Source of the DNA: Acidobacteriota bacterium | GTDB taxonomy: Bacteria > Acidobacteriota > Terriglobia > Terriglobales > Acidobacteriaceae | Direction of reading: 5' to 3' | DNA: 64,000 nt | Assembly: GCA_023410055.1 (NCBI GenBank) | Contig: JAEYQK010000075.1 | Span: 1-64,000, forward strand | Shown here: in pieces, positions 41,879 through 51,247 of the stretch | Position numbering within the stretch: the stretch's first letter is position 1 | Layout: every line of letters begins with the position of its first letter | Program-made: the position numbers and the translations under genes | Notes under the pieces: generated by a model | Told to the model about the DNA's origin: nothing | Seen by the model: the letters and a program-made list of their open reading frames with translations, nothing else | Databases searched by the model: none

Positions 41879-43633
41879 CTAATGAACCTGTACTTCGGCA
41901 GGTGCTGGTGTGTGGACATTCGCCATGGGCAGCGTAAAGAAGAACACAGAGCCGTGGTTCAGCTGACTCTCGGCACGAATCGTTCCGTGGTGGGCAAGAA
42001 CGATGTGCTTAACAATCGCAAGACCAAGGCCCGTGCCGCCGGATTCGCGTGAGCGGGCCTTATCCACGCGGTAGAAGCGCTCGAAAAGCCGCGGCAAGTG
42101 CTCGGAAGGAATTCCCGGGCCGAAGTCACGCACGAAGAACTCGATCTGTTCAGAGTCGTCCAGCGGGCGGGCACCGATGATGATGCGGGAGCCTATCGCA
42201 GCATACTTGATTGCATTGTCAATCAGGTTCGCAAATACCTGGTGGATAGCGTCCGGGTCGGCCGAGGCCTCCAGTCCCGCCGTATTGTCGATCTCGATTT
42301 CGATGCCCGCATTGCGCGCCACCTCACGGAAGCTCTCGTAAGCGTCCTGAAGCAGAGCCGCAGGCGTGATTGGCCGAAATTCAAATCGCTGTTCGCGCGA
42401 TTCGACACGGGCAAGTGTCAGCAGATCTTCGGTCAGGCGAGACATGCGCGCGGCGTTCTTGCGAATGATCTCTATGAACTCGCGTTCTTGCGCGTCATCA
42501 GAAACGGTTTCAAGCAGAGTCTCGGCGTAGCCCTGAATCGAGGTAAGCGGAGTCCGAAGTTCGTGAGACACGTTGGCAATGAAGTCGCGGCGAGTTTTCT
42601 CGATGCGCTCGATTTTCGTTATGTCGTACAGAACCGCGACGACACCTCCGCCCTGCATGGGCGCCACCGTCGCATCGAAGGTACGGCCGATGATCGAAGA
42701 ACTCACTCTCGCGGTGCGAACAGACTTGCTCTCCAGGGCTTCACTGACCGCACGAAGGAAGTCGGGATTTCTGGAAGTCTCGATCAAGGGATGATTTAGC
42801 CGGACTCCGTTTGGAGCGATGCGGTTCATGCGACGATTTGCCCACAGCACGCGCCCATCAGCGCCCATCGCGATGACCGCTTCCTGCATGCTGTTGAGTA
42901 GCGTCTCAAGCTGATTCCGGCTAGTCTCGACGTCTCTGAAACTTTTCTCCAGAGCGCGTGCTGTCTTGTCGAGCGAAGCTGCGACTTGGGCAATTTCGTC
43001 TGAAGAGACCTCAGCGATGCGAGCGGAAAGGTCACCGGCGGCGATGCGCTCAGCAAACGACACGATGTTGCGCAGGCGGCGCGACATCGTTCTTGCCGTG
43101 AATCCCGCGATGAGAAGTGCGATTCCGAACGCCAGAGCAGAAGATTCCCACAACCTGTGCCGAACCTGCTGTTTCGCATGCTGGATGGCCGAAAGCGGAT
43201 AAGCCATGCGCACCGCACCTTCCGAAATTGGAACGGCAACATAGAGGAACGGCACACCAATCGTGTGGCTCTCCCGCGAATTGCTGCCCACTTTCCCAGA
43301 CAGCGCCGCTATGAACTCGGGGCGCGCTGCATGGTTCTCCATCTTGCTCGCGTTGGCGTCGGAATCCGCAAGGACATGACCAGACTTGTCGACTATGGTA
43401 CATCGGGCATCGGCGACGCGGGCTTGTTCCGAGGCGATCTGCTGAAACGTGTGCTGCTTATCGGTCTGAACGATATTCGCAAGCAGCTCCGTTTTTTGGG
43501 TCAATGAGAGTTCAATTTGATCGTAAAGCGACTTCTCCCACGCGGCGCGGATCGTAAAATCGAGCGTTACGGTCGCTGCCGCGATCACAACAACGAAGGC
43601 CAGCAAGAGCTTAAAGAAGATACGCCGCTTCAC
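41879..43633 (-). CDS. phoR: phosphate-type sensor histidine kinase
   Basis: 584 residues. Membrane helices lie at about 6-28 and 161-180, flanking a periplasmic sensor region. A HAMP linker (~181-235) and a PAS domain (~245-340) follow, then the phosphoacceptor H357 in NVSHELRTPLTSIQGYAETLLE. The ATP-binding domain has N, G1 and G2 boxes in NLIDNAIKY, DFGPGIP and GGTGLGLAI. It is adjacent to a PhoB-type regulator and PhoU, which supports a PhoR role in phosphate sensing. A CTCCAG/CTGGAG hairpin (41846-41866) follows the stop. Confidence 0.92.
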   Translation of the reverse strand: MKRRIFFKLLLAFVVVIAAATVTLDFTIRAAWEKSLYDQIELSLTQKTELLANIVQTDKQHTFQQIASEQARVADARCTIVDKSGHVLADSDANASKMENHAARPEFIAALSGKVGSNSRESHTIGVPFLYVAVPISEGAVRMAYPLSAIQHAKQQVRHRLWESSALAFGIALLIAGFTARTMSRRLRNIVSFAERIAAGDLSARIAEVSSDEIAQVAASLDKTARALEKSFRDVETSRNQLETLLNSMQEAVIAMGADGRVLWANRRMNRIAPNGVRLNHPLIETSRNPDFLRAVSEALESKSVRTARVSSSIIGRTFDATVAPMQGGGVVAVLYDITKIERIEKTRRDFIANVSHELRTPLTSIQGYAETLLETVSDDAQEREFIEIIRKNAARMSRLTEDLLTLARVESREQRFEFRPITPAALLQDAYESFREVARNAGIEIEIDNTAGLEASADPDAIHQVFANLIDNAIKYAAIGSRIIIGARPLDDSEQIEFFVRDFGPGIPSEHLPRLFERFYRVDKARSRESGGTGLGLAIVKHIVLAHHGTIRAESQLNHGSVFFFTLPMANVHTPAPAEVQVH

Positions 43634-43642
43634 AATAAGTAC

Positions 43643-44347
43643 CTATGTCGCCGCTTCTTTCGATGCTTCGAAACGGTAGCCGGCACCTCGCACGGTCTTG
43701 AGGTAACGCGGCGTTTCCGGATCAGGCTCAATCTTTTCCCGTATTCGTCGAACGTAGACGTCGACCGAGCGTGGCGTAACAAATGCCGTGTCGCGCCAGA
43801 CCGCATCAAGCAACTGGTCGCGAGTAAAGACGCGCCCAGTATGACGGGCGAGGTAATCGAGAAGCCGAAATTCGGTAGCCGTGGTAGTTACGACGTTTCC
43901 GCGAACCTTGAGAGTCATGGCACCGGTGTCGATTTCAATCTCACCGATATTGAGCACATCGTGGGCGAGTGGTCGCTCAAAACGCCGCAAAACGGCCTTC
44001 ACACGCGCCACCATTTCTCGCGGACTAAACGGCTTTGCGATATAGTCGTCTGCGCCCAACTCGAGGCCGATTACACGATCGGCTTCGCTGCTCCTTGCGG
44101 TCAGGAAGATAACCGCAATCTGCGCCAAACCAGGAGTCCGGCGAATCTGCTGGCAAAGCTCGAGGCCGTCCCGGCCGGGGATCATGATGTCGAGAAGAAA
44201 TAGTGAAGGGGCAGCCTTCTCAGCTTCAATGATGACGCCCGTGCTTGACGAAAAAGGGCGAGTGGTATACCCGGCGGCCTGCAGATGATGACATATCAGC
44301 CGCGAGATGTCGGCGTCGTCCTCAACCACGAAGATCGTCTGTCTCAC
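43643..44347 (-). CDS. phoB: OmpR/PhoB-type response regulator
   Basis: 234 residues from GTG 44347 (MRQTIFVVEDD), normal for the family; the frame runs on to 44425 but that part is unlike a receiver domain. Acidic residues D10/D11, phosphoacceptor D53 in FLLDIMIPGRDG and Lys in YIAKPFSPREM form the receiver site. The C-terminal winged helix has TATEFRLLDYLARHTGRVFTRDQLLDAVW and RSVDVYVRRIREKIE. It should activate phosphate-starvation genes after phosphorylation by PhoR. No Pho box is claimed here. Confidence 0.92.
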   Translation of the reverse strand: MRQTIFVVEDDADISRLICHHLQAAGYTTRPFSSSTGVIIEAEKAAPSLFLLDIMIPGRDGLELCQQIRRTPGLAQIAVIFLTARSSEADRVIGLELGADDYIAKPFSPREMVARVKAVLRRFERPLAHDVLNIGEIEIDTGAMTLKVRGNVVTTTATEFRLLDYLARHTGRVFTRDQLLDAVWRDTAFVTPRSVDVYVRRIREKIEPDPETPRYLKTVRGAGYRFEASKEAAT

Positions 44348-44451
44348 GGCAATATTGTAGACGCTGAGCTTCTGAATGCATACGTAGAGGACGAGGAATT
44401 CACACAGTATTAATAATCGGGCCAACCGGCGCGTCTTCCGCTGTAGCGACT

Positions 44452-45576
44452 CTAGGCTGCATAGCGCACTGCGTCTGCCGTCTTCAACTCCAGTCCCATG
44501 CCGGGACGCGACAGATCCGGCATGAGCTGTCCATTTACCGGCTCGGGCACACCGTCGAAAAACATTCGCTCGATTCGAACATGATCATGGAAGTACTCGA
44601 GATTGCGTAACGGAGTCGCGGCGCAACAGGGATGTAGATGCTGGGCCGGGGCAGTGTGTGCCGAGAACGGGATATTGCGCGATTCGCAAAGAGTTGCCAC
44701 TTGCATGAATGCCGTAATGCCTCCGCAGCGAGTGACGTCGGCTTGCAGCACATCAACGGCTCCGGCCTCCAGCATGCGACGGAAGTAGAAGATGTCGTAG
44801 CCGTATTCGCCGGCAGCGATGTCCATACCTGATGGTGCGCGGTCGCGAATCAAGTGAAGGCCGTCCAGGTCGTCAGATGAAACCGGCTCTTCGAACCAGC
44901 TGACGCCGTACTCGGAGGCAAATATGTCCGCTTGTGCAAGCGCCTGCTTACGCGAGTATGCACCGTTCGCATCCACGAAGAGGCGGACATCCGGGCCAAT
45001 TGCCTCACGAGCAACCTGTACACGATGGATATCTGCATGGGAGTCGCGGCCGATCTTCATCTTCACCGAGTCGAGCCCCTGCGAAGCCCAGCCACCGAGT
45101 TGCTCCGCAAGCTGCTTGTCAGAATAGGAAGTAAACCCGCCGCTGCCGTAGATCGTAACGCCCTGATGGATCTGCCCGAGCAGAGTTACCAAGGGAATGT
45201 CCAGGAGCCTGGCTTTCAGATCCCACAGAGCGCAGTCGATGGCCGAGATCGCACTGGAGACAATTCCGGGCCGTCCGAGATTCCGTGTCTCATGCCACAT
45301 CCGCATGTAGAGGCTCGGCGGGGACATGGCATCGCTGCCCTCGACTACTTTCGCAAGTTTCTTGCGGATCAGGGTGGCAGCGGCTGAATCGGAGTACGTG
45401 TATCCCAACCCTTGCTTGCCACCCGCATCGACGCGGACTAGAACCATCGTGGTGCTGTCCCATTCCAGAGTGCCATCCGACTCCGGAGCATCGGTGGGGA
45501 TGACGAACACAGAGACTCCGACACTCGTGATGGGAACAGAATGACGAGAACCGTAGACTTCTGTCACGACCTGCAC
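44452..45576 (-). CDS. mandelate racemase/muconate lactonizing enzyme family protein
   Basis: 374 residues. Enolase-superfamily catalytic features are intact: K172-x-K174 in SVKMKIG, metal ligands D202 in VDANGAYSRK, E229/E230 in WFEEP and E257 in AAGEYG, D280 and H307 in SAHTAP. The KxK plus His dyad is the mandelate racemase subgroup pattern, seen in acid-sugar dehydratases and related enzymes. The substrate cannot be assigned. It is probably cytoplasmic; no sugar genes are adjacent. Confidence 0.88.
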   Translation of the reverse strand: MQVVTEVYGSRHSVPITSVGVSVFVIPTDAPESDGTLEWDSTTMVLVRVDAGGKQGLGYTYSDSAAATLIRKKLAKVVEGSDAMSPPSLYMRMWHETRNLGRPGIVSSAISAIDCALWDLKARLLDIPLVTLLGQIHQGVTIYGSGGFTSYSDKQLAEQLGGWASQGLDSVKMKIGRDSHADIHRVQVAREAIGPDVRLFVDANGAYSRKQALAQADIFASEYGVSWFEEPVSSDDLDGLHLIRDRAPSGMDIAAGEYGYDIFYFRRMLEAGAVDVLQADVTRCGGITAFMQVATLCESRNIPFSAHTAPAQHLHPCCAATPLRNLEYFHDHVRIERMFFDGVPEPVNGQLMPDLSRPGMGLELKTADAVRYAA

Positions 45577-45677
45577 AGTAGTAAGACGGATGCGCCATCG
45601 GGAAGTACGGGATAGCTATCGTAAGCGGGAAATCGGGCCACACAGAATCATGTCGCATGGCGATATTGCACAAAATA

Positions 45678-45706
45678 ACTCCGCCGCTAATCGAAAGCGG
45701 CGGAGT
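45678..45706 (-). terminator. terminator of the zinc-ribbon gene at 45725
   Basis: A perfect 11-bp stem (ACTCCGCCGCT 45678-45688, AGCGGCGGAGT 45696-45706). Read on the minus strand it is followed by a short T-rich stretch (TTATTTTG). Confidence 0.82.
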
Positions 45707-45724
45707 AAGAAAATCCGCTAAATG

Positions 45725-46540
45725 CTACTCGCTCGAACTTGCACCCGATTTACCGTCACCTTCCAGGCGCGAGATGTCGATCTTTGTCTTCCCGTCAAGG
45801 CTTCTCAACGTAAGGGTTACCAAACCTTTCGGGGTGCCAAAAACCATCGCGCGTTTGTTGTCTTCCGAAGCGCTAACACTCGCACTTGGGAACTTCGCCT
45901 TGTAGAACTGCTCCACCTGGTCGATTGAATCGCCGGTCTCGAAGGCTGCGCTCATCACGCTGATTCCGCCGAAGCTGCTCGAGGCCGTGCCTTCCGTTAG
46001 TGGCGTTGCGCCCGGATAGACGGCTACACCCATCTGTGCAGCAATCTTCCCGGCATCCTCGCTCGTGTTGATGTCGCCGAACGGTGTATTAATGTTCACT
46101 TCACCGTTAGTGGTCTGTTGCGACTGGAGTACCTCTTTCCCTTTCTTATAAGCAAAATAGCCGCCGACAGCGACCGCGCCGACGATCAACACTCCGATCA
46201 GGACCAGTACGCCCAGCACGATCAGGATGATCTTCAGTGCATTACTCTTCTTCGCAGGCTGAGCAGGTGCAGCGTCCGCTGGAGCGGCCTGCTCCGGCGC
46301 AGGCTGCGGCGCAGCAGCAACCGGGGCCGGAGCCATAGCAGGTGCTGCAGCCGTTGGCGCAACGACAGCAGGAGCCGGTTCGGGTGCTGGCGCCGGTGTC
46401 GGTGCGGCAGCAACTGGTTCAGGCTGGACTACAGGTTGGGAAGCAACGGGCTGAGACGCGGATACGGCAGGAGTACCGCAACCAGTACAGAATTTCGCGC
46501 CATCTGCGACTCGATTCCCACAGCTAGTGCAAAAAGCCAT
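45725..46540 (-). CDS. zinc-ribbon, Pro/Ala-rich, single-pass membrane protein
   Basis: 271 residues. An N-terminal zinc ribbon (CTSCGNRVADGAKFCTGCG) is followed by a ~75-residue Pro/Ala linker, a membrane helix (LKIILIVLGVLVLIGVLIVGAVAVGGYF) and an extracytoplasmic domain with VAVYPGATPLTEGTASSSFGG, VEQFYKAKFP and TLTLRSLDGKTKIDISRLEG. The layout is common among acidobacterial envelope proteins. Function is unknown. A clear terminator follows; the upstream gap holds no obvious promoter. Confidence 0.8.
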   Translation of the reverse strand: MAFCTSCGNRVADGAKFCTGCGTPAVSASQPVASQPVVQPEPVAAAPTPAPAPEPAPAVVAPTAAAPAMAPAPVAAAPQPAPEQAAPADAAPAQPAKKSNALKIILIVLGVLVLIGVLIVGAVAVGGYFAYKKGKEVLQSQQTTNGEVNINTPFGDINTSEDAGKIAAQMGVAVYPGATPLTEGTASSSFGGISVMSAAFETGDSIDQVEQFYKAKFPSASVSASEDNKRAMVFGTPKGLVTLTLRSLDGKTKIDISRLEGDGKSGASSSE

Positions 46541-46677
46541 GTGTAACCTCGCAGACCACGGGCAGGAAAGAACTCACGCGGCCAGAATGGTATAAACCTC
46601 GCGCGGAGTATATCAGGAAAGAACCGGAACTGGCAGCCCGGAAATGAGACCTCCCGAAAAATGGCTCGGACTGCGAA

Positions 46678-46980
46678 CTACTTCCCCGGCACCGGCAGAA
46701 AGTTGCGGGTCACGTAATCCGTCACGCTAAGGCCAAACAGGATAGATAGCCAGAAGAAGCCCGACAGTGCCATGATCCACGCCATCTTTTGGTGAGTGTA
46801 GCGAAGATGCATAAAGAAGAGCGCGACCAGCAGGGCCTTCGTGCTCGCGATGGCTATCGCAACAAAGCCGCTCCAGGAGCCGAGATCCAGCCACGAAACA
46901 CCGGCCGTCACAGCGGTCAGGAACATCAGGGTAATCCAGATGACTACGTATGTCTTCTTGCTTACGATTACTTCCGCCAT
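46678..46980 (-). CDS. cytochrome c oxidase subunit IV
   Basis: 100 residues with three membrane helices (TYVVIWITLMFLTAVTAGVSWL, GFVAIAIASTKALLVALFFMHL, MAWIMALSGFFWLSILFGLSV). HxRYTH after the second helix is typical of the small CyoD/CtaF-type subunit IV. It is the last gene of the oxidase operon, six bases after subunit III. It helps assembly and stability of the oxidase. Confidence 0.85.
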   Translation of the reverse strand: MAEVIVSKKTYVVIWITLMFLTAVTAGVSWLDLGSWSGFVAIAIASTKALLVALFFMHLRYTHQKMAWIMALSGFFWLSILFGLSVTDYVTRNFLPVPGK

Positions 46981-46986
46981 GTTCGC

Positions 46987-47688
46987 TTACCCTTTTGCGT
47001 GATGGTGACTGATCAAATAAAGCAACGGATACAAATAGATCCAGACTATATCGACAAAGTGCCAGTACAGCCCTACGTTTTCTACAGGCGTGTGATAGTT
47101 GCGGGTGTAGCGTCCGCGCCACGCCTCGATCGCTATGAACGTGACCAGGCCCAGTCCGATAATCATGTGAAGCGCGTGGAAGCCAGTCATCGCGAAGTAG
47201 AGTCCGAAGAACAGCTCCGTATGGCGAGGATCGCGAAACACCTGCTGACCGGTTTCAGGATTGACGCCGAACAGCGCGTCACCTGGGACGTTGTGGTCCA
47301 CCCAGTGCTCGTGGTACTCGTAACCCTTGATGGCCAGAAATGCGACTCCGAATACCATCGTCGCAATCAGTAACCACACGATGAGTTTGCGCCGCCCTTC
47401 CTGGGACGCATGAACGGCCAATGCCATCGTCAAGCTGGAACAGATTAGTACGACGGTGTTGATCGTTCCGGCCCAGAAGTTCATGTGCTCGCTGCCTTGG
47501 CTGAACGCGCCCGGATAGGCGATGCGATACACCATGTACGCCGTGAACATTCCCCCGAAGAACATCACTTCGGTGACCAGAAACGCCCACATGCCGAGAG
47601 TGGCTGTCTCGCGTTGCTGGTCAAGGTCGGCGAAGTGCTCGTGCAGGCTGTGAGTCGAAACAGCCACAGGGGTCTCGTTATCGTGCAA
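46987..47688 (-). CDS. cytochrome c oxidase subunit III
   Basis: 233 residues from TTG 47688, which lies inside the end of coxA with GGAGGA correctly spaced upstream. It has five to six membrane helices; the family signatures MWAFLVTEVMFFGGMFTAYMVYR and YFAMTGFHALHMIIGL ... YWHFVDIVWIYLYPLLYL are clear. It is a structural subunit of the heme-copper oxidase in the inner membrane. Expression is likely coupled to coxA. Confidence 0.93.
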   Translation of the reverse strand: MHDNETPVAVSTHSLHEHFADLDQQRETATLGMWAFLVTEVMFFGGMFTAYMVYRIAYPGAFSQGSEHMNFWAGTINTVVLICSSLTMALAVHASQEGRRKLIVWLLIATMVFGVAFLAIKGYEYHEHWVDHNVPGDALFGVNPETGQQVFRDPRHTELFFGLYFAMTGFHALHMIIGLGLVTFIAIEAWRGRYTRNYHTPVENVGLYWHFVDIVWIYLYPLLYLISHHHAKG

Positions 47689-49315
47689 CTGGCTCCTCCT
47701 CTGGCTCGGGCATGTTCGCGTAGTCGTAAGCTTCCCAGGTCACGACGGGGGTTTCTTCAAAGTTGTATTTCGGTGGCGGCGAAGCGGTCATCCATTCGAG
47801 GCCGGTAGCGTTCCACGGATTCGGACCCGCCGCTTTGCCATAACGCAGCGACCAGAACAGATAGATCAGCGGCAGCAAATAGCCCACCGCAAGGATCGAT
47901 GCGCCCGCGGTCGAGAGCACGTTGAGAATCTGAAATTCAGCGGGATAAGCATGGTACCGACGCGGCATGCCCAGATATCCGACGATGAACTGCGGGAAGA
48001 ACGTGAGATTGAAGCCGAGGAATATCGTCGCCGCGGCAATCTGTCCCCAGACGTCGGGATATGTCCTTCCTGTGATTTTCGGCCACCAGAAGTGAATTCC
48101 CGCCAGGTAGCCCATGACCATGCCCCCCACCATGATGTAGTGGAAGTGGGCCACGACGAAGTACGTATCGGTCACGTGCACATCAACACCGAGCGACGCC
48201 AGAAACAGCCCCGTCATGCCACCCATGGTGAACAGGCCGATGAAACCCATCGCGTAGAGCATCGGCGTGTTGAACCGGATCGATCCCTTGTACATCGTCG
48301 CGGTCCAGTTGAAGACCTTGATCGCCGAGGGTACGGCGACCATGTAGCTCAAGAACGAAAAGATCATCGCAGCGTAAACCGATATGCCGGCGACGAACAT
48401 GTGGTGCGCCCATACCAGAAATCCGAGTACGGCGATCGCAATAGAGGCAAGCGCCACAAAGGAATACCCGAAGACTCGCTTATGCGAGAAGCACGCCACC
48501 ACCTCGCTTACCACTCCCATGCCCGGCAAGATCATGATGTACACGGCGGGGTGGGAGTAGAACCAGAACAGGTGCTGAAACAGCAGCGGGTCTCCGCCGA
48601 GTTGCGGATTGAAAATACCAATATTGAAAAGCCGCTCCAGCGCCACCAGCATGAGCGTTATTGCGAGTACCGGCGTTCCGAGTAGCTGAATGATCGAGGT
48701 CGCGTAGTTCGACCACAGGAACAGCGGCATTCGTCCCCACGTCATGCCCGGAGCGCGCATGCGGTGCATGGTGACAATGAAGTTCAGGCCGGTGAGAATC
48801 GACGAGAATCCCGCCACGAAGATCGCCAGTGCCGCGATGATTACGTTGGTGTTCGAGAACGTCGTGCTGAACGGCGTGTAGAAGGTCCAGCCGGTATCGA
48901 CACCGCCGATCACGATGTCGTAGACCATCATGATTGCGCCGATCGTGTAGAGGTACCAGCTCAGCAGGTTGATCTTCGGAAATGCAAGATCCTTGGCCCC
49001 GATCATCAACGGGACCAGAAAATTCCCGAGAACGGCGGGTACGGACGGAATCAAGAAGAAGAAGATCATCACGATGCCATGCATCGTGAACAGCTTGTTA
49101 TAAGTATCTGCCTGCACGAGATCGCCGGCTGGCGTGAGCAGCTCAAGCCGGATCAACAACGCGAAGAATCCGCCCACAAAAAACATCAGCGTGATGCTGA
49201 TCAGGTACAGCAAGGCGATTCGCTTGTGGTCCGTGGTCAGCAGCCAGGACTTGATGCCGTAGTCAGCGTTCAAGTAATTCGTCGTTTCTATTTCGGGACG
49301 AGTTGCGGTTGCCAT
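47678..49315 (-). CDS. coxA: cytochrome c oxidase subunit I (A2-type)
   Basis: 545 residues with about twelve membrane helices. Heme and copper ligands are present: H79 (low-spin heme), H255 and Y259 in YSHPAVYIM, H304/H305 in WAHHMFVAG, and H390/H392 in VVAHFHY. YSHPAVY, with Ala where A1 oxidases carry the D-channel Glu, is the A2 subtype mark. It is the catalytic, proton-pumping subunit. It lies between coxB and subunit III in the operon. Confidence 0.95.
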   Translation of the reverse strand: MATATRPEIETTNYLNADYGIKSWLLTTDHKRIALLYLISITLMFFVGGFFALLIRLELLTPAGDLVQADTYNKLFTMHGIVMIFFFLIPSVPAVLGNFLVPLMIGAKDLAFPKINLLSWYLYTIGAIMMVYDIVIGGVDTGWTFYTPFSTTFSNTNVIIAALAIFVAGFSSILTGLNFIVTMHRMRAPGMTWGRMPLFLWSNYATSIIQLLGTPVLAITLMLVALERLFNIGIFNPQLGGDPLLFQHLFWFYSHPAVYIMILPGMGVVSEVVACFSHKRVFGYSFVALASIAIAVLGFLVWAHHMFVAGISVYAAMIFSFLSYMVAVPSAIKVFNWTATMYKGSIRFNTPMLYAMGFIGLFTMGGMTGLFLASLGVDVHVTDTYFVVAHFHYIMVGGMVMGYLAGIHFWWPKITGRTYPDVWGQIAAATIFLGFNLTFFPQFIVGYLGMPRRYHAYPAEFQILNVLSTAGASILAVGYLLPLIYLFWSLRYGKAAGPNPWNATGLEWMTASPPPKYNFEETPVVTWEAYDYANMPEPEEEPVAR

Positions 49316-49318
49316 GAG

Positions 49319-50311
49319 CTATTGCACCTGTGGAGCGCCGGCCTGTGCCGGAACTGCTGGACGGCTGCTGACCGGTTCTCGCTGAGCCGGCGTCGACAAT
49401 GACTTCACGTAGGAAATCAATGCCAATACCTGTTCTTCACTCAGCACGCCTTGGAACGTCGGCATAATGGGCTTAAATCCGGCGACGACCTTTGCACCGG
49501 GATTCAGTATCGACTCGCGAACGTAATTGTCGTCGGCCACGACCGAGCTGCCGTCATCCATCAGCGTCGTCCGCCCGTATACACCTTGCAGATTCGGGCC
49601 ACGCCCTTGCGTATCGAAGCGATGACAGTTCGCGCAACCCAGCTGCTGGAAGATCTTTTGGCCGGTGGACGCCAGCGAACCTTCCCCGCCGCCACTCTGC
49701 AACCACGCTTCGTACTCAGCAGGCTCCATCACAACGATTTGGCCGATCATGCCAGAGTGTTGGGTTCCGCAATACTCGGCACAGAACAGGTGATAGCGAC
49801 CGGGCTTCGTCGCATGGAACCAGGTAGTCGTATAGCGTCCGGGGAGCACATCAGCTTTGATGCGGAACGCCGGGATGAAAAAACTGTGAATCACGTCCTG
49901 CGAGATCATCGTCAGGCGAACGTCCTTGTAGGCTGGCACATGAAGTTCATTGATCTCGCGCACGCCGTCGGGGTGCTGAACCTTCCACATCCATTGCTTC
50001 CCTACGACGAATACTTCCATCGCGTCGCGCGGCGGCTTAGCTTCCTGAAAGTAGATCGTGGTGCCCCAGGCGAAAAAGGTCATGAAAATGAAAAGTGGAA
50101 TGATGCTCCACGTCAGCTCCAGTGGCAGAGACCCTTCAATCTGCACGGCCTTGTGCTTTCCATGCCGATACTTCATCGCGAACAGGAATATCAGCAGAAA
50201 GATCAGCAGGGTGACAGCGCCGGTGACGGCGACCAAATATATGAAGAGCGCGTCCAAGTTACTGGCGCTACTAGACGCGGCCGTCGGCCAAAGTGGAAAA
50301 TTTTCGCCCAT
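49319..50311 (-). CDS. coxB: cytochrome c oxidase subunit II with fused cytochrome c
   Basis: 330 residues. Two membrane helices at the N-terminus precede the CuA domain with H142 (VIHSFF), C177-A-E179-Y-C181 and H185/M188 (CAEYCGTQHSGM). A C-terminal cytochrome c domain carries C226-x2-C229-H230 (GCANCH) and Met ligand in PIMPTF. The fusion is the caa3 type: electrons enter through the attached heme c and go to CuA. Three bases separate it from coxA. Confidence 0.95.
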   Translation of the reverse strand: MGENFPLWPTAASSSASNLDALFIYLVAVTGAVTLLIFLLIFLFAMKYRHGKHKAVQIEGSLPLELTWSIIPLFIFMTFFAWGTTIYFQEAKPPRDAMEVFVVGKQWMWKVQHPDGVREINELHVPAYKDVRLTMISQDVIHSFFIPAFRIKADVLPGRYTTTWFHATKPGRYHLFCAEYCGTQHSGMIGQIVVMEPAEYEAWLQSGGGEGSLASTGQKIFQQLGCANCHRFDTQGRGPNLQGVYGRTTLMDDGSSVVADDNYVRESILNPGAKVVAGFKPIMPTFQGVLSEEQVLALISYVKSLSTPAQREPVSSRPAVPAQAGAPQVQ

Positions 50312-50316
50312 ATCTT

Positions 50317-51213
50317 TCAGTTCTTGCGCGCAGTGGACAGGATCTCAGCGTTGCGCGCGTTGTCTTTTCCCTTCGGTTCCCTGCGGAACATTACGATCAA
50401 GAAAGAGCCCAGTATCAGCAACGTGATTACGCCGCCCAGACGCACGATATTGGTCACGACCGCACCGTACCTGCCGGTACGCGGGTCGTAGTGATAGCAA
50501 TAGAGCAGGACGGCGTCGACCGGATTTCCGATCTTGTCGTGTGAAGCTTCTACCAGCGCAAGGCGCAAGTCTTTCGCGGGATAATCCACACCGTAGAAAT
50601 AGTGAGAGAGCTTTCCTTCCGGCGTGGCGACCATGATGGCCGTCGCGTGCGCAAACTGTTGCAGCTTCTCGTCCCACTGATAATGGAAGCCGACCGCATT
50701 GGTCAGAGCCGTTATCGACTGTTGATCACCCGTCAGGAAATGCCACCCGGATTCAGCGCCTGGTTTCCCGAGCCGTTGCAGGTAAGCCTTCTTCTTCGAC
50801 GCCGCCAATGCTGGCTTTTCGCGCGAGTCGAAGCTGACCGTCACCACCTCGTAGTCCTTGCCGATGTCGAACGCAAGAAGACGGAATGTGCCACTCAGTC
50901 CATTTAGGACTTCGGTGCAGAGCATCGGGCAATCGTAGTAAACGAGGTTAACGACAACCGGGCGGCCAGCCTGAAAGTACTGCCGCAATGTGACGTTTTG
51001 GCCAGTCTCATCATGAAAAGGCAAATCGAGCGGCAATTGCGCGCCGAGTTTCTGCTCCACGGAGACGTTGCTCAGATTGGGCGGCAACGTGGTCGAGGGC
51101 AAGTCCTGGCCTCGCATGATTCCGCCCTGAGCATTCGCCAGACTGGCAAACATGCAGGCGAGCGCTGCCGACTGCAGGACCTTCTTCATGTGCCTTGATA
51201 TTGCGCTACTCAC
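50317..51213 (-). CDS. SCO1/SenC copper chaperone
   Basis: 298 residues from GTG 51213 (GAGGA upstream); ATG 51189 is nearly as good and would start at the signal peptide MKKVLQSAAL. The thioredoxin-like fold has the copper CxxxC at C95-x3-C99 (DCPMLC), with the His ligand in FAHATAIMVATPEGKLSHY. A C-terminal membrane helix (VITLLILGSFLIVMF) anchors it. It delivers copper to the CuA site of the adjacent subunit II, which the operon position supports. Confidence 0.9.
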   Translation of the reverse strand: MSSAISRHMKKVLQSAALACMFASLANAQGGIMRGQDLPSTTLPPNLSNVSVEQKLGAQLPLDLPFHDETGQNVTLRQYFQAGRPVVVNLVYYDCPMLCTEVLNGLSGTFRLLAFDIGKDYEVVTVSFDSREKPALAASKKKAYLQRLGKPGAESGWHFLTGDQQSITALTNAVGFHYQWDEKLQQFAHATAIMVATPEGKLSHYFYGVDYPAKDLRLALVEASHDKIGNPVDAVLLYCYHYDPRTGRYGAVVTNIVRLGGVITLLILGSFLIVMFRREPKGKDNARNAEILSTARKN

Positions 51214-51247
51214 AATGTCCTCTTCTCGCCTTGTCGGCGCGATCTCC

